The notes beneath the pieces are model-generated. The model saw only the letters and a list, made by a program, of their open reading frames with translations, had not been told where the DNA came from and ran no database searches. Source: Lachnospiraceae bacterium (GTDB taxonomy: Bacteria > Bacillota_A > Clostridia > Lachnospirales > Lachnospiraceae). Taken from it: a stretch of 37,068 bases of DNA. Positions 16,540 to 24,787 of this stretch are shown here, one piece after another (the first letter of the stretch is position 1; each line of letters begins with the position of its first letter). The stretch covers positions 1 through 37,068 of the forward strand of contig JAGATU010000101.1 in NCBI GenBank assembly GCA_017621115.1. The letters are read 5' to 3'. The position numbers were made by a program, and so were the translations under genes.

Positions 16540-17097
16540 TTACACACGAGAGAGATATTCACCTGTACGTGTATCAATCTTAATGGTATCACCCTGGTCT
16601 ACGAATAAAGGAACCAATACTTTAGCACCTGTTTCAACAATAGCAGGCTTTGTCGCACCTGTTGCTGTATCGCCTTTGAAGCCCGGCTCTGTGTCTGTGA
16701 TAACCAATTCAACAAATAATGGTGGTTCTACTGCAAATACGTTACCGTTATGGGAACATACTTTACACATTTCGTTTTCTTTAACGAATGTTAATGCATC
16801 ACCGATAGCATCCTGTGCAAGAGCAATCTGGTCATAGCTTTCTACATCCATGAAATAGAATAAATCACCATCACTGTAAAGATACTGCATATCTTTTCTA
16901 TCAATACGTGCCTGAGGGCATTTTTCAGTAGGACGGAAAGTTTTTTCTACAACACCACCACTCTTGATGTTTTTTAACTTTGTTCTGACGAACGCTGCGC
17001 CCTTACCCGGTTTTACATGCTGGAATTCGATAATCTGGAAAATATTTCCTTCTAATTCTATGGTAACACCATTTCTGAAATCACCTGCAGAAATCAT
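16540..17097 (-). CDS. efp: Elongation factor P
   Basis: 185 aa, the standard length, with three beta-barrel domains. It relieves ribosome stalling at proline stretches. The tip lysine that is post-translationally modified in many bacteria is K32 in [10 protein letters not shown]. The C-terminal signature [10 protein letters not shown] is present. It follows aroQ by about 120 bases and has its own promoter (17139-17167), so it can be made apart from the aro genes. AGGAGG precedes the ATG. Confidence 0.95.
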   Translation of the reverse strand: MISAGDFRNGVTIELEGNIFQIIEFQHVKPGKGAAFVRTKLKNIKSGGVVEKTFRPTEKCPQARIDRKDMQYLYSDGDLFYFMDVESYDQIALAQDAIGDALTFVKENEMCKVCSHNGNVFAVEPPLFVELVITDTEPGFKGDTATGATKPAIVETGAKVLVPLFVDQGDTIKIDTRTGEYLSRV

Positions 17098-17138
17098 ACT
17101 AAATCCTCCTAAAATTGTTCACGTTATAATCCTTTAAC

Positions 17139-17167
17139 AGTTTACATGATAATCTTCCATATTTCAA
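17139..17167 (-). promoter_or_regulatory. Promoter of efp
   Basis: TTGAAA, 17 bases, TAAACT on the minus strand, between aroQ and efp. Confidence 0.6.
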
Positions 17168-17216
17168 CACTTTTTTAAGATTTTTACAGTTGGAACGGCT
17201 ACTGCTGAATCTTTCT

Positions 17217-17642
17217 TTATTGCAACAGATAATCAATTGCCATCAGATAACCGTTAAGTCCCTGACCATATATCTGTTTGTCACATGCCGGTGCCGTTAC
17301 GGATACTTTACGGAATTCCTCCCTGGCGGTAATGTCCGAAATATGTATCTCCACTTTCGGCATGTCCACACTTGCCAATGCGTCGTGAATTGCATAACTG
17401 TAGTGTGTATATGCCCCGGGATTAATTACAATCCCCTGCGTGCCGTCATAATAGGCTTCCTGGATTCTGTCGATAATCTCCCCTTCATGATTGCTCTGGA
17501 AACATGTCACTTCACATCCACATTCTTTACATTTTTCTTCAATCATATTCACAAGATAATTATAATCCTGTTTCCCGTAAATACCCGGTTCCCTGATACC
17601 GAGAAAATTCAGGTTCGGTCCGTTAATCACTAAGATTTTCAC
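17217..17642 (-). CDS. aroQ: 3-dehydroquinate dehydratase, type II
   Basis: 141 aa from a GTG start at 17642, giving MKILVINGPNLNFLG; AAGGAG lies eight bases before it, while the TTG two codons earlier is too close to that site. The GTGA overlap with the aroK stop signals translational coupling. It converts 3-dehydroquinate to 3-dehydroshikimate. The catalytic tyrosine region REPGIYG, the NPGAYTHYSYAIHDAL loop and VEIHISDI with its histidine are all present. It works as a dodecamer in the cytoplasm. Confidence 0.93.
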   Translation of the reverse strand: MKILVINGPNLNFLGIREPGIYGKQDYNYLVNMIEEKCKECGCEVTCFQSNHEGEIIDRIQEAYYDGTQGIVINPGAYTHYSYAIHDALASVDMPKVEIHISDITAREEFRKVSVTAPACDKQIYGQGLNGYLMAIDYLLQ

Positions 17643-18148
17643 TTGCAATTCTCCTTAATCTCTTCGATGATTTCTTCAAACGACTTATTGTCAGCTTCCA
17701 CTATGTAATCCGCCGCATCCTCATAAAAACGCCTTCTGGAACACATCAAATCCATAATACGTCCTCTTGGATTGGCTGTCTGCAAGAGCGGTCTGGTCTT
17801 ATCATTACGCACACGCATAAAAACGGTATCCGGAGATACTTTCAAATAAATAACCGTTCCTATCTGCGGTAATAACCTTCGGTTTTCTTCGCGAATCGGA
17901 AGTCCTCCGCCAACCGACAATACAAATGCACTGCCTTCCCTATTAAGCAAATCCTTCAGACACTCCGTTTCCATCATACGGAATGCCGCCTCTCCCTGCG
18001 TGGCAAAAATATCCGAAACCGTTGTTCCGGCTTTGTTTTCGATTAATTCATCGGTATCCAAAAAATCCATATTAAGCGCTTGGGAAAGTCTCCTTCCGAC
18101 ACTGCTTTTTCCACAAGCCATAAATCCGATTAAAATAATATTCTTCAT
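17639..18148 (-). CDS. aroK: Shikimate kinase
   Basis: 169 aa. Phosphorylates shikimate with ATP. P-loop GFMACGKSSVGRR (8-20), shikimate-binding DTDELIE (about 32-38), the GGGLP loop (about 80-84) and the lid arginines near NDKTRPLL are all visible. It starts eight bases after aroE and ends in a GTGA overlap with aroQ. Confidence 0.93.
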   Translation of the reverse strand: MKNIILIGFMACGKSSVGRRLSQALNMDFLDTDELIENKAGTTVSDIFATQGEAAFRMMETECLKDLLNREGSAFVLSVGGGLPIREENRRLLPQIGTVIYLKVSPDTVFMRVRNDKTRPLLQTANPRGRIMDLMCSRRRFYEDAADYIVEADNKSFEEIIEEIKENCK

Positions 18149-18156
18149 GGTAGCCT

Positions 18157-19017
18157 CTATTTTACTTTTTTCAATAGTTCCTCATATGCAATTGAAACAA
18201 CATCTTCCGGCACCGTCGTATGATTCCACATCTCATAAGCAGCCACCCCCTGATACAAAAGCATCTTAAGACCGTTATAGGCCATAACTCCCTGCTCTTT
18301 TGCAAACTGCATACACTTTGTTTCCCACGGCGTATAAATCAAATCATACACAACAGCCAATTTTTCATAAAATGCCGGTTCACTTACAGGGCTTTCCTCC
18401 ACATTTGGAAAAAGTCCGACCTTCGTTGCCTGAATACACAAATATCCATCTCCCGGAAGTTTATCATAGTCTGTAAGAGACAGGACCTTTACTTCCGTAA
18501 ATCCGGTCTTTTCTTTTACTTCCTCTGCCACAAGTGCTGCTTTTGGGACGGTACGATTTAATATATATACTTCTTTTGCTTTGTGGAAAGCACATAGGAA
18601 TGCCGCCGAACGCGCAGCACCTCCCGCACCGAGAATTACTACTTTGGCATCCGCAAGTTCAATTCCGTCACTTCTCATCGCACGGTAAAGCCCCGGCAAA
18701 TCAGTGTTGTATCCCTTATATCCGCCGTCTACTCTTACCAGCGTATTTACTGCTCCGATAATAGCCGCCTGTTCGTCCACATTGACAAGTGATGGCATAA
18801 CAGCACTCTTGTAAGGAACCGTCACATTCATTCCCTGTACACCAAGCGCGTAAGCTCCTTTTACTGCCATCTCCAAGTCTTCCTTTACCGGAAACGGAAG
18901 ATATGCCATATTTTCATTCATACATGAAGCAATCGTGTTATGTATTACCGGGGACAGCGTATGCTCCACCGGATTGCCGATAAGCCCCATTAATTTTGTT
19001 TTCCCGTTAATCTCCAT
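18157..19017 (-). CDS. aroE: Shikimate dehydrogenase
   Basis: 286 aa. Reduces 3-dehydroshikimate with NADPH. The substrate domain shows NPVEHTLSPVIHN and the catalytic lysine in NVTVPYKSAV; the cofactor domain has GAGGAARSAAF (about 131-141) and NRT. The conserved C-terminal MLLYQGVAAYEMW is present. It follows yqeG by 14 bases and has AAAAGGAG before the ATG. Confidence 0.95.
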   Translation of the reverse strand: MEINGKTKLMGLIGNPVEHTLSPVIHNTIASCMNENMAYLPFPVKEDLEMAVKGAYALGVQGMNVTVPYKSAVMPSLVNVDEQAAIIGAVNTLVRVDGGYKGYNTDLPGLYRAMRSDGIELADAKVVILGAGGAARSAAFLCAFHKAKEVYILNRTVPKAALVAEEVKEKTGFTEVKVLSLTDYDKLPGDGYLCIQATKVGLFPNVEESPVSEPAFYEKLAVVYDLIYTPWETKCMQFAKEQGVMAYNGLKMLLYQGVAAYEMWNHTTVPEDVVSIAYEELLKKVK

Positions 19018-19031
19018 GGTAACTCCTTTTG

Positions 19032-19547
19032 TTACTCACCTTTCGTTTTTATGCGGTGTTTTCTCAAATAGAAAAATAATACCACTGCTTCCAGTCTTCT
19101 TTTTATAACAATCTGTATCTCTTCTTTAGGATTCATGGGTTTTACCAAAAAGGAGCGTATCTTCGCATTCTTAGCCCCCCACACATCGGTAAAAAGCTGG
19201 TCTCCTACAAAAACCGTGCTTGTCCCATCCGTGCCCATAAGTTTCATGGCTTCCATATATCCCTTAGCTGACGGTTTGTTTGCCTTCCAGATAGTATGTA
19301 CACCAACAGGCTCATTAAACATTTTTACACGGGCCTCTTTGTTATTGGATAAAAGCGTTGCCTCAAAACCGATTTCCTTAAGTCTTTCAAAAAAAGCAAT
19401 GCTTCTCTCATCGGCCGGTGCCCCATGCGGCACCAATGTATTATCAATATCAAAAATCACTCCGCGGTATCCTTCGCGGTAGAGTTTTTCAAAATCGATG
19501 CTATATGCGGAATCATAATATTCATCCGGATAAAAAACTTTAAACAT
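19032..19547 (-). CDS. yqeG: YqeG-family HAD-IIIA phosphatase
   Basis: 171 aa from the ATG at 19547; GAGAGG lies eight bases upstream, whereas the preceding TTG codon is less well placed. HAD motif I is FDIDNTLVPHG, motif II is LLSNN and motif III/IV is FVGDQLFTDVWGA, so a phosphohydrolase core is intact. YqeG proteins are conserved in Firmicutes but their substrate is not settled. In B. subtilis yqeG also neighbours aroE, which supports the call. It heads the aro operon here. Confidence 0.9.
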   Translation of the reverse strand: MFKVFYPDEYYDSAYSIDFEKLYREGYRGVIFDIDNTLVPHGAPADERSIAFFERLKEIGFEATLLSNNKEARVKMFNEPVGVHTIWKANKPSAKGYMEAMKLMGTDGTSTVFVGDQLFTDVWGAKNAKIRSFLVKPMNPKEEIQIVIKRRLEAVVLFFYLRKHRIKTKGE

Positions 19548-19573
19548 CAAATCTACCTCTCAAAATAGGGAAA

Positions 19574-19596
19574 GCCGTCTGATAAAATCAAACGGC
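19574..19596 (-). terminator. Terminator after the small membrane protein gene
   Basis: A 10-bp stem (one G-U pair) with a three-base loop, eight bases past the stop at 19605. The T-tract is imperfect, so some readthrough into yqeG-aro is plausible, and no separate yqeG promoter was found behind it. Confidence 0.6.
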
Positions 19597-19604
19597 CAAA
19601 AAAG

Positions 19605-19877
19605 TTAACCTTTTTTAACAATATTATTATATCTGGCTACAAAAAATAATTTTGCAAATGTAGATATTACCAACAGAATAATATCCCACTCAGCAATCCG
19701 GAAAGCAGTTACACTGGCAGATGCAAACCACGCTGTTCCTTCAAACCATTTTCCACCGAAGAACAAAAACAGTAAAAGAAGAATACCTGCAAACAGAAAA
19801 ATCAAACGGAATCCGTTTGCCAGTTCGACCAAGCCCTTTGCGCTCTTCAACTGTTGTTCTTTTTCATTTGTTGTCAT
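19605..19877 (-). CDS. Small membrane protein of unknown function
   Basis: 90 aa from the ATG at 19877 (GAGG eight bases upstream); the frame extends to 19916 but without a ribosome site. Two membrane helices, about 22-44 (LIFLFAGILLLLFLFFGG) and 58-78 (WDIILLVISTFAKLFFVARY). Both ends carry lysines. I do not recognise a family. It follows nrdR by 48 bases and probably shares its transcript. Confidence 0.65.
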   Translation of the reverse strand: MTTNEKEQQLKSAKGLVELANGFRLIFLFAGILLLLFLFFGGKWFEGTAWFASASVTAFRIAEWDIILLVISTFAKLFFVARYNNIVKKG

Positions 19878-19925
19878 TTCTATATCCTCGCTTACCGCAA
19901 TACGCTGTCCTATCATGAACAGTGA

Positions 19926-20378
19926 TTACTTTGATATTACTTTCTTTAATTCATCCATAAAGGTATTGATATCCTTAAATTCACGGTATACGGATGCAAA
20001 ACGCACATATGCTACCGCTTCAAGATCCTTTAATTTGTTCATAACCAATTCACCGATAATTTCACTCGGAATCTCTTTCTCTTCCATATTGAAAATCTCG
20101 GTCTCTACTTCATCTATCAACTGGTTAATCTGATTAGCGGAAATCGGACGCTTATGGCATGCGCGCAGTACTCCCGCTTCAATCTTAGAACGGTCGTATG
20201 TCTCACGGTTATTATCTTTTTTAATAATAATCAGAGGAATCGTCTCAATTTTCTCATATGTGGTAAAACGCTTACCACATTCATCACACACTCTACGACG
20301 TCTGATGGAATTATTCTCCTCAGCAGGTCTGGAATCGATTACTCTTGTATTTTCGTGGCTGCAAAATGGACATTTCAT
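19926..20378 (-). CDS. nrdR: Transcriptional repressor NrdR
   Basis: 150 aa from the ATG at 20378, the usual NrdR length, preceded by GGGGGA. It represses ribonucleotide reductase genes in response to ATP/dATP. The zinc ribbon MKCPFCSHENTRVIDSR...CDECGKRF occupies 1-40 and an ATP-cone domain follows (about 49-139, including IIKKDNNRETYD). No nrd genes lie in the window, so its targets are elsewhere. The position after sigG and ylmC/ymxH is common in Clostridia. Confidence 0.95.
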   Translation of the reverse strand: MKCPFCSHENTRVIDSRPAEENNSIRRRRVCDECGKRFTTYEKIETIPLIIIKKDNNRETYDRSKIEAGVLRACHKRPISANQINQLIDEVETEIFNMEEKEIPSEIIGELVMNKLKDLEAVAYVRFASVYREFKDINTFMDELKKVISK

Positions 20379-20458
20379 ATTTTCGTCCCCCATCTTCCCA
20401 TTTTCAAATATTATATTTGATTTAGAAATTTATGTCAACTTTTTTAGATTTGGAAAGG

Positions 20459-20628
20459 GAATATGGGTGTCCGGTCTGTGGGCGGCGGTAGGCTGCTACG
20501 CACAACACGCTTTCGCTCCCTTTATAACGCAACGGTACTAGGCTCGGTAATACCTCGCCAAGTGCCGGCGTTAACAGAGGGTTGTTTGTAGCAGCCTACC
20601 GCCGCCCACAGACCGGACACCCATATTC
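20459..20628. repeat. GC-rich element with a perfect 41-bp inverted repeat
   Basis: Arms 20459-20499 and 20588-20628 are perfect reverse complements, separated by 88 bases. The arms are about 60-65 percent G+C against roughly 40 percent around them. The right arm starts two bases past the ylmC stop. No transposase is encoded. It resembles a non-autonomous palindromic element (MITE or REP-like) and would form a very strong RNA hairpin between ylmC and nrdR. Confidence 0.8.
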
Positions 20629-20630
20629 TC

Positions 20631-20858
20631 TCACACATCCACGATAATAATGTCGGGGCCGATTTGTTTGATATCTTTGTAGCAGATATAACAATCAGAA
20701 TCCTGGCACAAACCGGGAAACCATTTGCACCTGTCGGATACGATAATCTTCTTAATACAACCACTACAGTGGTCGAATTCTAGATCTACGACATAGCCGA
20801 TGCGGTTACAGGTTCTTAGGCTGATTACTTCTTTTTTCTTTAATTCACAAAAGAGCAT
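20631..20858 (-). CDS. YlmC/YmxH-family PRC-barrel protein
   Basis: 75 aa. A small beta-rich PRC-barrel-like protein with ELKKKEVISLRTCNRIGYVVDLEF, then CSGCI and CYKDIKQIGPDIIIV. Members of this family lie next to sigG or other sporulation genes in Firmicutes; their molecular function is unclear. An AAAGGGA site lies 12 bases before the ATG, a somewhat long spacing. The stop codon abuts the 41-bp inverted repeat. Confidence 0.85.
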   Translation of the reverse strand: MLFCELKKKEVISLRTCNRIGYVVDLEFDHCSGCIKKIIVSDRCKWFPGLCQDSDCYICYKDIKQIGPDIIIVDV

Positions 20859-20930
20859 GGCATTCTCATTTCCCTTTTATTTTAGTATATGAGAAACTCC
20901 ATTATCTGTTACGCCCATGGGGTATCCGCT

Positions 20931-21713
20931 CTATGATTCCCTCAAGTAATTACGCATAATTCTTAATGCATTCTTCTCCAATCGGCTGACCTGGGCCTGG
21001 GAAATATCAATCATATCCGCCACTTCCATTTGGGTTTTTCCTTCAAAGAAACGCAGGCCGATAATTTCCTTTTCACGGGCAGTCAGTTTTTTCATGGCAT
21101 CTTTAAGGGCCAGGGTTTCAACCCAGTTTTCTTCCTTATTCTTCTTATCACTAACCTGGTCCATCACATAGAGGGTATCTCCGCCGTCCGTATAAACCGG
21201 TTCATATAGACTGACCGGACTCTGGATAGCATCAAGGGCATAGATAATATCTTCGCTAGAAATCCCGATTTCTTTTGCCACTTCATTAATTGTCGGCTCC
21301 ATGGCATTTTGTCTTGTCATACACTCCCTTGCATAAATTGCTTTATAGGCCGTGTCCTTTAAAGAACGGCTGACCCGGATACTGCCGGAATCACGAAGAT
21401 ATCTTCTGACCTCCCCTTGAATCATCGGCACCGCGTAGGTTGAAAACTTCACCATCATGGATGTATTAAAATTATCAATTGCCTTGATTAAACCAATGCA
21501 GCCAATCTGGAACAAATCATCCAAATTCTCACTACTGTTTGAAAACCTTCTAATGACACTGAGTACCAAACGCAGATTTCCTTCAATATACTGCTGTCTG
21601 GCTTCTTCATCTCCTTGTTTTATACGTGCAAAAAAAGCTTCCTGCTCTGATGATTTCAGAAGCGGAAGCTTTGCTGTATTTACGCCACAAATTTCAACTT
21701 TTCCCTGTGCCAT
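20931..21713 (-). CDS. sigG: Forespore sigma factor SigG
   Basis: 260 aa from the ATG at 21713, giving MAQGKVEICGVNTAKLPLLK, which lines up with B. subtilis SigG (KVEICGVDTSKLP); the ATG two codons earlier is too close to the ribosome site. Region 2 has NLRLVLSVIRRFSNSSENLDDLFQIGCIG, and region 4 ends in the helix-turn-helix TQMEVADMIDISQAQVSRLEK. It drives late forespore genes. It lies 57 bases after sigE; the ribosome site is inside a hairpin (21722-21750), which suggests translational control. Confidence 0.95.
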   Translation of the reverse strand: MAQGKVEICGVNTAKLPLLKSSEQEAFFARIKQGDEEARQQYIEGNLRLVLSVIRRFSNSSENLDDLFQIGCIGLIKAIDNFNTSMMVKFSTYAVPMIQGEVRRYLRDSGSIRVSRSLKDTAYKAIYARECMTRQNAMEPTINEVAKEIGISSEDIIYALDAIQSPVSLYEPVYTDGGDTLYVMDQVSDKKNKEENWVETLALKDAMKKLTAREKEIIGLRFFEGKTQMEVADMIDISQAQVSRLEKNALRIMRNYLRES

Positions 21714-21721
21714 TCCCATGT

Positions 21722-21750
21722 CCTCCTAATAGTTTTTTGCTATTAAGAGG
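21722..21750 (-). promoter_or_regulatory. Hairpin sequestering the sigG ribosome site
   Basis: In the transcript CCTCTTAATAG (21750 to 21740) pairs with CTATTAGGAGG (21732 to 21722), 11 bp with one G-U pair and a seven-base loop. The AGGAGG ribosome site of sigG is within the stem. A transcript reading through from sigE would contain both arms. Confidence 0.6.
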
Positions 21751-21770
21751 ATTCACTGATTCCTGCCTTT

Positions 21771-22517
21771 TTATTCACAATTGCTCGAATTGATTTCCTT
21801 TTGCAGACGTTTCATAATTTTCTTTTCCAAACGGGAAATATAGGACTGTGAAATCCCAAGCAGAGCGGCAACTTCTTTTTGCGTCATCTCTTCTCCATCC
21901 CTGGAGTTAAGACCAAATCTTAAATTGATAATCAAACGTTCTCTATCCGATAATTTGTTAATCGCCTTTATCAGAAGTTTACGCTCCACCTCCGATTCCA
22001 AATCACGGTATATGACATCTTCATCGGTCCCGAGAATATCCGATAACAGAAGTTCGTTTCCGTCCCAATCCACATTCAACGGCTCATCAATGGACACTTC
22101 CAGTTTCGTTTTATTATTTCTGCGCAGGTACATCAGAATCTCATTTTCGATGCATCGGGACGCATACGTTGCAAGTTTAATATTCTTATCGGGATTGTAT
22201 GTATTCACGGATTTAATAAGCCCGATGGTTCCGATGGAAATCAAATCCTCCACACCAACGCCCGTATTATCAAATTTTTTTGCTATATATACCACAAGGC
22301 GTAAATTATGTTCAATCAATACCGACCTGGCGTTGGCATCTTCCTCCGTAGTCAGGCTCTGTATCATCTCATATTCTTTATCAGCAGGTAATGGCGGCGG
22401 AAGCACCTCAGTTCCGCCAATATAATGAATATCTCCCTGTTTCATCATGAAAAGTCCCTTTTCCTTCTGGGTAAATTTCATCTGAAACCTTCCGGGCAGA
22501 GTAACTTTTAATACCAT
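21771..22517 (-). CDS. sigE: Early mother-cell sigma factor SigE, as pro-protein
   Basis: 248 aa. An N-terminal pro-sequence of about 28 residues precedes [17 protein letters not shown], the region matching the processing site of B. subtilis pro-SigE (YYIGGSEALPPPL). Core: [42 protein letters not shown], and the C-terminal [22 protein letters not shown]. The pro-sequence ([20 protein letters not shown]) differs from that of Bacillus. The gene begins one base after the spoIIGA stop; GGAGAG precedes the ATG. SpoIIGA is expected to cleave it. Confidence 0.96.
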   Translation of the reverse strand: MVLKVTLPGRFQMKFTQKEKGLFMMKQGDIHYIGGTEVLPPPLPADKEYEMIQSLTTEEDANARSVLIEHNLRLVVYIAKKFDNTGVGVEDLISIGTIGLIKSVNTYNPDKNIKLATYASRCIENEILMYLRRNNKTKLEVSIDEPLNVDWDGNELLLSDILGTDEDVIYRDLESEVERKLLIKAINKLSDRERLIINLRFGLNSRDGEEMTQKEVAALLGISQSYISRLEKKIMKRLQKEINSSNCE

Positions 22518-22518
22518 A

Positions 22519-23349
22519 TTAAATCTCTCCTTCGCTTAGTAACTGAGGTTGTAAAATCATCTGATAGGTACCTCTGTTTCCGACAGCGTGATTGCTGATG
22601 CCTATCATCGGTTTTAGAATTTCGACCTTTCTTTCGTCTGTAAAAATGATCAGACGGTCCATTTCATAACCATGTAAAATCCCATTTGGGGTCCCTACCG
22701 CATGATACGGGATTGCCCGGAATCTTACCGGTTGAAAATCTTTCCGTTCTCCCTCCTTTTCCCACTGTCTTTCAAAATAATCCCTTCCCACAAGGCATAC
22801 CGCCTTTTTACTTATGGGTTCTATCAGCCCGTTTCCTGTATCCGCCAGTGCTCTCATCGGATATTCTTTTCCGTCACAATACAACAACACCGGATAATAC
22901 AATTTCTGCCTTTTAATAAAAAAATGCTGTAGGAGAAAACGGAGAATAACGGTCATTACTATACTTGTCATGCACATTTGCATAACCGTAAAGTCCGCTT
23001 TAAAAATAAACTTTTGCAATATTGCAATACTTCCGCCCAACAACACTGCTGTCTCTGTCTGCATTATCAGGCATTTTATGTACATACTCTTTGTGCTTTT
23101 TTTCGGCAAAACCAGAATGCCCGCTGCCGTACCGGAAAAGAAAGCTCCAAACAGTAACCTAAGTAACATTACAAGCGGAAGATATAAACATATGCAGTTA
23201 ATAATTGTTCCAAGAAATGAACCTATAAGAATCCTTTTCTGCGTGACAGTACAGGAAAGAAAAACGCTTACCAGGTTCCAAATACAGAACAATAGAACGA
23301 AGTTTAAAAGGAAAAAATATTCGATATAAATATGAACTATTTCCCTCAC
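22519..23349 (-). CDS. spoIIGA: Sigma-E processing peptidase SpoIIGA
   Basis: 276 aa. About five membrane helices (residues 1-150) are followed by a soluble aspartic-protease-like domain with the active-site motif [21 protein letters not shown] (aspartate in DTGN). It cleaves pro-SigE in the mother cell. The only standard start in frame is the GTG at 23349, but this overlaps the GGAGGTGA ribosome site; alignment of [14 protein letters not shown] with the Bacillus start MKIYLDVIWLLNF would put initiation at the ATA or GTT of codon 4 or 5. The true start is therefore uncertain by a few residues. Confidence 0.92.
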   Translation of the reverse strand: MREIVHIYIEYFFLLNFVLLFCIWNLVSVFLSCTVTQKRILIGSFLGTIINCICLYLPLVMLLRLLFGAFFSGTAAGILVLPKKSTKSMYIKCLIMQTETAVLLGGSIAILQKFIFKADFTVMQMCMTSIVMTVILRFLLQHFFIKRQKLYYPVLLYCDGKEYPMRALADTGNGLIEPISKKAVCLVGRDYFERQWEKEGERKDFQPVRFRAIPYHAVGTPNGILHGYEMDRLIIFTDERKVEILKPMIGISNHAVGNRGTYQMILQPQLLSEGEI

Positions 23350-23363
23350 CTCCTACACCATTC

Positions 23364-23396
23364 AGTATAAGCAGAATGAGGCAATTATTTTGTCAA
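23364..23396 (-). promoter_or_regulatory. spoIIG-type promoter with Spo0A-like box
   Basis: TTGACA, an unusual 21-base spacer, TATACT. The B. subtilis spoIIG promoter also has good boxes with over-long spacing (22) and needs Spo0A. Here the -35 box lies in TTTTTTGACAAAA, one mismatch from the reverse 0A box TTTTTCGACAAA. A weaker second box is at 23444-23452. Confidence 0.65.
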
Positions 23397-23470
23397 AAAA
23401 GAAAGGTCCTGACAGGGATTTACATTTCTGTTTTCCCCCATAATGTGACAAAGGATGTTTCATACAAAAA

Positions 23471-23498
23471 AGAACGCCACGAATATTCGTGACGTTCT
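23471..23498 (-). terminator. Terminator of ftsZ
   Basis: A stem of about 13 bp (AGAACG.CACGAA, one G-U pair in RNA) followed by six T residues on the minus strand, 12 bases past the ftsZ stop. Confidence 0.85.
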
Positions 23499-23509
23499 GA
23501 AAATGCTTA

Positions 23510-24685
23510 TTATTTCTTCTGAAGGAATTCCGGAATCTTTAACTGATTCTCTTCTACTTTGCTCTTAATATCGGTAGGACGCTGAATGCTTGTAGGGCGA
23601 ACCACTTCACGCTGTGCACCGGGCATTGGCATAGCAGGCTTTGGTGAAAGCGGTCTTGCTGTTCCCATTGTACCGATGCCTCCCATAGGAGTCTTGGCAA
23701 ATCCACCGAGTGTACCCGGTCTTGTAGGAGCACCACCCTCTTCAAGTCCTGTTGCAATAACCGTAATCTTACAGCAATCAGGCTGTGAGTCATCATACAT
23801 CGCACCAAAGATAATATTGATATCTTCACCGGCAATCTGCTGTACATAGTTAGCCGCATCGTCTGCATCGTACATGGAGATATCTCCGGAAACATTGATA
23901 ATAACATCGGTAGCACCCTTGATGGTAGTCTCGAGTAACGGCGATTCCACTGCCATCTTAATAGCTTCCATAGCCTTATCATCACCCTTACCGTATCCGA
24001 TACCGATATGGGCAACACCCTTACCGCGCATAACAGTCTGTACATCGGCAAAGTCAAGATTGATAACTGCAGGAACATTAATCAGGTCAGTAATACCCTG
24101 AACCGCCTGCTGAAGAACTTCATCCGCCTTCTTAAGAGCTTCCGGCATAGTTGTTCTTCTGTCAACAATCTCAAGTAATTTATCGTTAGGAATAACAATC
24201 AATGTATCCACATTGCCTTTTAACTTCTCGATACCGGCAATGGCATTGGTCATTCTTGCTCTTGCTTCAAAACGGAAAGGCTTGGTAACAACACCAACCG
24301 TAAGGATACCCATATCCTTGGCAATCTTAGCAACTACAGGAGCCGCACCTGTACCGGTACCGCCACCCATACCGCATGTTACGAATACCATGTTGTAACT
24401 CTGTAATGCGTTCTGTAACTCATCATAGCTTTCTTCGGCAGCCTTCTCACCGATTTCAGGCTTAGCACCTGCTCCGAGTCCCTTTGTAAGTTTCTCGCCA
24501 ATCTGTAACAACTTAGGAGCCTTACATAAAGAAAGAGCCTGCTTGTCCGTATTTACTCCGATGAAATCTACTCCGCTTATACTTTCATCAATCATTCTAT
24601 TAACAGCATTATTACCGGCACCGCCTACACCTACGACTAAAATCTTTGCGCCGGATTCTGCATCACTTGTCCTAATTTCTAACAA
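23510..24685 (-). CDS. ftsZ: Cell division protein FtsZ
   Basis: 391 aa from a TTG start at 24685, chosen because AAGGAGG lies eight bases upstream and the product then begins [22 protein letters not shown], like other clostridial FtsZ. Earlier in-frame ATGs at 24703, 24730 and 24766 lack good sites, and the last two lie upstream of the likely transcription start. GTPase signature [14 protein letters not shown]7 loop [11 protein letters not shown], and the C-terminal peptide KIPEFLQKK for FtsA/SepF-type partners. It polymerises into the Z-ring. Last gene of the dcw run, with its own promoter and terminator. Confidence 0.96.
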   Translation of the reverse strand: MLEIRTSDAESGAKILVVGVGGAGNNAVNRMIDESISGVDFIGVNTDKQALSLCKAPKLLQIGEKLTKGLGAGAKPEIGEKAAEESYDELQNALQSYNMVFVTCGMGGGTGTGAAPVVAKIAKDMGILTVGVVTKPFRFEARARMTNAIAGIEKLKGNVDTLIVIPNDKLLEIVDRRTTMPEALKKADEVLQQAVQGITDLINVPAVINLDFADVQTVMRGKGVAHIGIGYGKGDDKAMEAIKMAVESPLLETTIKGATDVIINVSGDISMYDADDAANYVQQIAGEDINIIFGAMYDDSQPDCCKITVIATGLEEGGAPTRPGTLGGFAKTPMGGIGTMGTARPLSPKPAMPMPGAQREVVRPTSIQRPTDIKSKVEENQLKIPEFLQKK

Positions 24686-24725
24686 AGGTACTTCCTCCTT
24701 CATCCCATCATAATTCCTATTTTTT

Positions 24726-24754
24726 ATCATATAATTAATTTCCTTTTTTAGCAA
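24726..24754 (-). promoter_or_regulatory. Promoter of ftsZ
   Basis: TTGCTA, 17 bases, TATGAT on the minus strand, between ftsQ and ftsZ. Expected transcription start is about 24718. Confidence 0.6.
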
Positions 24755-24787
24755 TCTTTTTTTCAAAAATATGATAATTTATTTTTG

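Noticed and set aside
20522..20764. An 80-aa open frame across the 41-bp inverted repeat and ylmC
   Set aside because: It overlaps ylmC in another frame and its middle is just the translated palindromic arm; no ribosome site. A shadow of the repeat.
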